Shown here in pieces: positions 15,232 through 18,766 of a stretch of 18,766 bases of DNA (positions are counted from its first letter, which is position 1; each line of letters opens with the position of its first letter). Origin of the DNA: Stenotrophomonas maltophilia (lineage in GTDB: Bacteria > Pseudomonadota > Gammaproteobacteria > Xanthomonadales > Xanthomonadaceae); assembly GCA_002386405.1 (NCBI GenBank), contig DGIP01000172.1, positions 1 through 18,766 of the forward strand, given 5' to 3'. The notes beneath the pieces are model-generated. The model saw only the letters and a list, made by a program, of their open reading frames with translations, ran no database searches and was not told where the DNA came from. The position numbers and the translations under genes are program-made.

Positions 15232-15525
15232 ATGGCCATGCTGCGACTCAGGATCACCGGTACCGAAGACGATGCGCGCGCCATCAGCGACCTGCTCCAA
15301 GGCATCGAGGGCATCGAGCACGTCGAAGAAACCGACGACCTGATGCCGCACATGGACGATGACGATTCCAGCTCGGCCGGCCTGTCCGATGACATCGGGC
15401 CGGGCACGCATGAGCTGGAAGTCGAGGTCGGCAATGAAAGCACCGCGCAGAAGGTGCGCGATGCCGTGCAGGAGCTGGCGCTGGAACTGGATGTGTTCGT
15501 CGAATACGAAACCGACGAGGGCTAA
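15232..15525 (+). CDS. Small acidic protein of unknown function, ferredoxin-like pattern
   Basis: A 97-residue, very acidic soluble protein. The pattern reads strand MLRLRITG, helix EDDARAISDLLQGI, strand EHVEET, an Asp/Ser-rich stretch (35-56, with DDDDSSS), strand HELEVEV, helix STAQKVRDAVQELALEL and strand VFVEYET. This beta-alpha-beta-beta-alpha-beta order suggests a ferredoxin-like fold with an acidic insert. No metal-binding CxxC or known catalytic motif is present. The start ATG 15232 has a weak GAG site; ATG 15238 is possible. The frame is open back to 15124, but that stretch is SMAG and terminator DNA. Its TAA stop overlaps the TAG stop of the convergent DUF4349 gene. The coding call is good; the function is unknown. 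Confidence 0.8.
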   Translation: MAMLRLRITGTEDDARAISDLLQGIEGIEHVEETDDLMPHMDDDDSSSAGLSDDIGPGTHELEVEVGNESTAQKVRDAVQELALELDVFVEYETDEG

Positions 15526-16319
15526 CCGCGCGAGCGGCGGCGACGCCACAGCTTCAGCGCAATCCAGCCCACCAGCCAGAGCACAACGGTTACCGGCAGC
15601 AGTGCCGCCACGGCGCGGATCACGAAGGCCACGCTGCTGGTCAGCGTGGCGCCGAACTCGCTGAACGCCTCGCCGATCTCGCTGCGGCTGCGCTGGCCCG
15701 ACGGGGTCTGGAAGCGCAGCGTCAACAGCTGGGTGTCGATCCGGCGTCGCTGGTTGGCGGCATCCTTGTTGGCCTGCTCCAGCCCTGCCTCGATCTCGGA
15801 CATCCGCTGGGTGATGACCAGCAGGTCGGCCACCTTGATGCCCTTGTCATCCTGGTAGGCCAGCAGCCGTTCGTGTTCCTTCTGCAGCCGCGCCTTGGTC
15901 AGCGCGGTATCCGCGACCTGCTGGGCGAGATCTTCGGCCTGGGTGTTGCGCGAGGCGACGTCGCCGCCCTGCCCGGCCAGGCCGATCATCGGCTCCACGC
16001 CCTTGGGCGCGATCCGCACCCGGATCGAGCCGGACGGATACTCGCCGCCCTGCTGGCCGACCTGCAGCACGGCGCAGTCGCCGAACCTGCTGGACTGGCA
16101 GGCCTCGCTGATCTGCTTCACACGCGGCCCGATCTGCGCGGCGTCGAGCTGAATGTCCACCTCGTGCTCATACGCAAGCGCTGCCCCTTCCGGCGAGGCC
16201 AGCGCGCCGGCCGCAGCGGCACTGGCCATCTCCGCGTGCTGCTTGCCACTGCATCCGGCAAGCGCCAGCAGCAGCATCCCTGCCACGGCGCAACCGCGCC
16301 ACATCGTCCCTGTCGTCAC
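15522..16319 (-). CDS. DUF4349 domain lipoprotein
   Basis: A 265-residue protein with a lipoprotein signal (lipobox LAGC, Cys23). It then has a DUF4349 pattern: YEHEVDIQLDAAQIGPRVKQI, a strand-rich section (about 83-105), a long coiled coil (about 128-195) and a strong C-terminal membrane helix (about 228-257) ending in a basic tail (RRRRSRG). The DUF4349 role is unknown; topology suggests a periplasmic coiled coil held at the inner membrane. I chose GTG 16319: it has a GGAG site seven bases away (plus-strand 16327-16330) and makes a four-base GTGA overlap with the GFA-protein stop. ATG 16304 is possible, but its AGGGA site is too close. It is the second gene of a two-gene operon. Confidence 0.85.
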   Translation of the reverse strand: MTTGTMWRGCAVAGMLLLALAGCSGKQHAEMASAAAAGALASPEGAALAYEHEVDIQLDAAQIGPRVKQISEACQSSRFGDCAVLQVGQQGGEYPSGSIRVRIAPKGVEPMIGLAGQGGDVASRNTQAEDLAQQVADTALTKARLQKEHERLLAYQDDKGIKVADLLVITQRMSEIEAGLEQANKDAANQRRRIDTQLLTLRFQTPSGQRSRSEIGEAFSEFGATLTSSVAFVIRAVAALLPVTVVLWLVGWIALKLWRRRRSRG

Positions 16320-16672
16320 ACGCTGGCTCCATCGTAGAAATTGATCTTCAGCCCACCCAGTTCCAGCCCGGGCAGGCAGCGCACGTTCACCGCCACCATC
16401 GCCTGCCCGCTGCGCGGGTCCACGCCCTCGCTGAACGGGGCAATGCCGCAGTCGCGGCAGTAATGATGCTGCAGGTGGTGCTTGTTGAACTGGTAGGTGG
16501 CCAGCGCCGCCGGGTCCGTGTTCAGGGTCAGCGCCGCGCGCGGGCCGAACCAGAGCAGCCCGCCGCGCCGCCGGCACAGCGAACAGTTGCAGTCCAGCAC
16601 CTCGGTGATGGGTGCATCGGCCTGGACCACGAACGCGATCTGCCCGCAATGGCAGCTTCCTTCGTACTGCAT
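16316..16672 (-). CDS. GFA-fold zinc-binding protein
   Basis: A 118-residue protein of the GFA family (PF04828, named for glutathione-dependent formaldehyde-activating enzyme). Zinc-type cysteines are at CHCG (Cys7, Cys9), CNCSLC (Cys28, Cys30, Cys33) and YCRDCG (Cys72, Cys75), the usual spacing. Most bacterial GFA paralogues like this one have no shown formaldehyde activity, so no substrate is assigned. The start ATG 16672 has a strong GGGAGG site about seven bases upstream. It is the first gene of an operon with the DUF4349 lipoprotein and divergent from the DUF885 gene. The frame is open further upstream but without any start signal. Confidence 0.9.
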   Translation of the reverse strand: MQYEGSCHCGQIAFVVQADAPITEVLDCNCSLCRRRGGLLWFGPRAALTLNTDPAALATYQFNKHHLQHHYCRDCGIAPFSEGVDPRSGQAMVAVNVRCLPGLELGGLKINFYDGASV

Positions 16673-16775
16673 GGCACACCTCCCGGCGGGAAAGGGCCAT
16701 GGTAATCCAATGGCACGGGCGGCACCCCGGCGGCAGCGCCTATGCTGGGCGATTGTCCACAGCACAGGATCGCCG

Positions 16776-18584
16776 ATGCGCCAGCATCTTCTTGCCCTCG
16801 CCCTGATCGCCGCCCTGGGTGGCTGCCAGCAGGCCGACGCCCCCACCGCCCCGGCCGGTACCTCGGCAACCGCCCCCGCCGCCGATGCGGCCGTGGACGC
16901 CGCCTTCGCCGACCTGTCCAAGCGCGCCCTGGACACCTGGATGCAGTTGTCGCCGATCAGCGCCACCCAGATCGGCGATCACCGCTACGACAGCGAGATC
17001 GACGACCTGAGCGCGGCCGGCCAGCAGAAGATGCTGACCGCCTACAAGGGCCTGCTCGGCGAGCTGGACAAGGTCGAGGTGAGCAAGCTCTCGCGCGAAA
17101 ACCAGGTGGACGCGGCCATCCTGCGCAACCAGTTGCAGTCCGAGATCTGGAACGCCGAAGTGCTGCAGGCGTCCAAGTGGGACCCGCAGATCTACAACGG
17201 CACCGCCGGCAGTGCGCTGTACGGCCTGATGGCCCGTGAATTCGCGCCGCTGCCCGAGCGCCTGAAGTCGGCCACCGCGCGCATGGAGAAGCTGCCGCAG
17301 ATCTTCGCCCAGGCCCGCGAGAACCTGGACCCGGCCCGCGTGCCGAAGATCCATGCTGAAACGGTGGCCAAGCAGAACAAGGGCATCCTCAGCATCGTCG
17401 ATACCTTCATCACCCCGCACATCGGCGAACTGCCGGCCGAGGACGGCAAGCGCCTGCAGGCGGCCATCGATGGCCTGAAGAAGGCGGTGGACGAGCAGCA
17501 GACGTGGCTGGACAAGACGCTGGTGCCGAACGCCAAGGGCGATTTCCGCATTGGTGCCGAGCTGTACGACCAGAAGCTGAAGTTCGCGCTGAACTCGTCG
17601 CTGTCGCGCGCCGAGATCGGCGAACGTGCCCGTGCCGAACTCAAGCGCGTGCGCCAGGACATGTACGGCATCGCGCAGACGGTGCTGAACGGCAAGCCGG
17701 GCGCCCCGGCGCTGCCGGCCAATCCGAGCGACGAACAGCAGCAGGCGGCGATCGAAGCGGCGCTGGAGCTGGCCTACGCGGACAAGCCGGCGCGCGACAA
17801 GGTGGTCGACGATGCCAAGGCCGCGCTGGCGCAGTCCACCGAGTTCGTGCGCAAGCATGACCTGATGACCCTGCCCGATGCGCCGGTGGACATCATCCTG
17901 ATGCCCGAATTCCAGCGCGGCGTGGCCGTGGCCTACTGCGATTCGCCGGGCCCGCTGGACAAGAACCTGAAGACCTTCTACGCGGTGTCGCCGATTCCGG
18001 ACGACTGGACCGACAAGCAGGTCGATTCGTTCCTGCGCGAATACAACAGCCGCATGATCCACCTGCTCAGCATCCACGAAGGCACGCCGGGCCATTACCT
18101 GGAAGGCTGGCATTCGGGCAAGTTCCCGTCCACGCTGCGCGCGGTGCTGCGTTCGGGCCTGTTCGCCGAAGGCTGGGCGGTGTACACCGAGCGGATGATG
18201 CAGGAACAGGGTTACCTGGACAACGATCCGCTGTTCCACCTGGTGCAGTTGAAGTTCTACCTGCGCACGATCTCCAACGCGATCCTGGACCAGGGCGTGC
18301 ACGTGGACAACTGGACGCGTGAGCAGGCGATGCAGCTGATGACCCACGATGCGTTCCAGCAGGAAAGCGAGGCATCGGGCAAGTGGGTGCGCGCGCAGCT
18401 TACCTCGGCGCAGCTGCCGACCTACTTCGTCGGCGCGCAGGAGCACTTCGACACGCGCAAGGCGGTGCAGGAAAAGCAGGGCGACAAGTTCAACCTGAAG
18501 GCCTACCACGACCAGATGCTGTCCTACGGCGCCCCGCCGGTGCGCTTCGCCCGGCAGCTGATGTTGGATCAGCCGATCGAGTGA
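16776..18584 (+). CDS. DUF885 family lipoprotein (putative metallopeptidase)
   Basis: A 602-residue exported protein with a lipoprotein signal: MRQHLLALALIAALGGC, lipobox Cys17. A Pro/Ala-rich linker (20-45) leads to a mostly helical DUF885 domain. The likely metal site is SIHEGTPGHYLEGWH (His434, Glu435, His440), followed by FAEGWAVYTERMM (Glu465). These blocks recall zinc-dependent peptidases of the thermolysin/carboxypeptidase-like helical type; activity is inferred. Other conserved parts are LMPEFQRGVAVAYCDSPGP and FYAVSPIPDDWTD. ATG 16776 has an AGGA site six bases upstream; earlier in-frame ATGs would remove the signal peptide from the N-terminus. A TATGCT at 16741-16746 may be its -10 element. 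It is a single gene, ended by the terminator at 18639. Confidence 0.92.
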   Translation: MRQHLLALALIAALGGCQQADAPTAPAGTSATAPAADAAVDAAFADLSKRALDTWMQLSPISATQIGDHRYDSEIDDLSAAGQQKMLTAYKGLLGELDKVEVSKLSRENQVDAAILRNQLQSEIWNAEVLQASKWDPQIYNGTAGSALYGLMAREFAPLPERLKSATARMEKLPQIFAQARENLDPARVPKIHAETVAKQNKGILSIVDTFITPHIGELPAEDGKRLQAAIDGLKKAVDEQQTWLDKTLVPNAKGDFRIGAELYDQKLKFALNSSLSRAEIGERARAELKRVRQDMYGIAQTVLNGKPGAPALPANPSDEQQQAAIEAALELAYADKPARDKVVDDAKAALAQSTEFVRKHDLMTLPDAPVDIILMPEFQRGVAVAYCDSPGPLDKNLKTFYAVSPIPDDWTDKQVDSFLREYNSRMIHLLSIHEGTPGHYLEGWHSGKFPSTLRAVLRSGLFAEGWAVYTERMMQEQGYLDNDPLFHLVQLKFYLRTISNAILDQGVHVDNWTREQAMQLMTHDAFQQESEASGKWVRAQLTSAQLPTYFVGAQEHFDTRKAVQEKQGDKFNLKAYHDQMLSYGAPPVRFARQLMLDQPIE

Positions 18585-18603
18585 TGGGTAGCTGATACCG
18601 CAC

Positions 18604-18626
18604 GGTAGCGCCGACTGTTAGTCGGC
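18604..18626 (+). repeat. SMAG/REP palindrome, single copy
   Basis: GGTAG, then GCCGACT (18610-18616), a GTT loop, and AGTCGGC (18620-18626). It shares the GTAG tip and GTT loop with the other elements but has a different stem. It lies 20 bp after the DUF885 stop. Confidence 0.75.
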
Positions 18627-18638
18627 AATCAAAGGCGG

Positions 18639-18670
18639 ACGGCCCGGTGATTACCGGGCCGTTTGCGTTT
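18639..18670 (+). terminator. Rho-independent terminator after the DUF885 gene
   Basis: A perfect 10-bp stem ACGGCCCGGT (18639-18648) and ACCGGGCCGT (18653-18662) with a four-base GATT loop, then TTGCGTTT. The T-run is interrupted by GCG. Confidence 0.85.
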
Positions 18671-18689
18671 CTATTGCTACGTGTTTGGG

Positions 18690-18766
18690 AGGCCGGCGGG
18701 CAACCCCCTACGGGACACGCCGTAAACCCATCCTTGGGGGCTTGGCAAAAACATCCATGTTTTTGA
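18690..18766. repeat. Intergenic repeat of Xanthomonadaceae type, cut by the window edge
   Basis: The block around ACGGGACACGCCGTAAACCC followed by ATCCTTGGGGGC resembles a dispersed intergenic sequence I recall from Xanthomonas and Stenotrophomonas genomes. It ends in a palindrome, AAAAACAT-CC-ATGTTTTT (18747-18764), the kind of short paired tail seen after such copies. Recognition is from memory, and the right end is not visible. Confidence 0.5.

Noticed and set aside
16740..18509. Minus-strand open frame (589 codons) opposite the DUF885 gene
   Set aside because: A shadow frame: no start signal or domain pattern, and the plus strand carries a clear lipoprotein with the HEGTPGH motif.
1..18766. 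CRISPR array, tRNA/rRNA genes, insertion sequence, phage or toxin-antitoxin module
   Set aside because: I looked on both strands for spaced direct repeats, cloverleaf or CCA ends, transposase or integrase motifs and paired small genes, and saw none. The short repeats present are SMAG-type palindromes and small tandem units.

Overview
The window is a stretch of ordinary chromosome from a high-G+C gammaproteobacterium. It is most likely Stenotrophomonas (S. maltophilia complex) or a close relative in the Xanthomonadaceae. The main evidence is a set of short GTAG-tipped palindromes between genes, matching the SMAG/REP family described in S. maltophilia, plus a gene repertoire rich in exported metallopeptidases. 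I found no rRNA, tRNA, CRISPR array, transposase, integrase or prophage gene. Codon use and base composition look uniform, apart from one A+T-rich intergenic stretch near 3080-3200.

Layout. 1-2030: 3' part of an exported M13 (PepO/neprilysin-like) endopeptidase with a strong terminator. 2046-3960: a DUF2236/MpaB-type putative haem oxygenase on the minus strand, a 323-bp intergenic region, then a two-helix membrane protein of unknown function with a perfect 13-bp terminator stem. 3959-5981: a LytS/LytR-type two-component pair on the minus strand, with kinase and regulator overlapping by 11 bp. 6086-7796: a large hairpin and an exported M28 aminopeptidase. 7868-8439: paired SMAG repeats with an 18-bp triplicate between them, then hemJ. 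8570-10574: a small SAM methyltransferase and an intracellular PHB depolymerase (phaZ) carrying the Cys-Asp-His triad. 10578-12043: a second SMAG pair and a padR + HAAS/sensor membrane-protein operon. 12195-13094: a periplasmic cyclophilin. 13111-15183: a divergent EamA exporter / LysR regulator pair; the LysR 3' end runs into a SMAG palindrome that supplies its stop codon. 15232-16672: a small acidic protein, convergent with an operon of a GFA-fold zinc protein and a DUF4349 lipoprotein. 16776-18670: a DUF885 lipoprotein with terminator. The right edge carries a dispersed-type intergenic repeat.

How the genes work together. Several units are self-contained regulatory pairs: kinase/regulator, padR/HAAS protein, LysR/EamA. 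Three exported peptide-degrading enzymes (M13, M28, DUF885) fit a peptide-feeding lifestyle but are not in one operon. I see no convincing new multi-gene system. The observations most worth a second look are the LysR C-terminus built from repeat DNA, the structure of the SMAG pairs, the unassigned middle domain of the histidine kinase, and the two unassigned small proteins.
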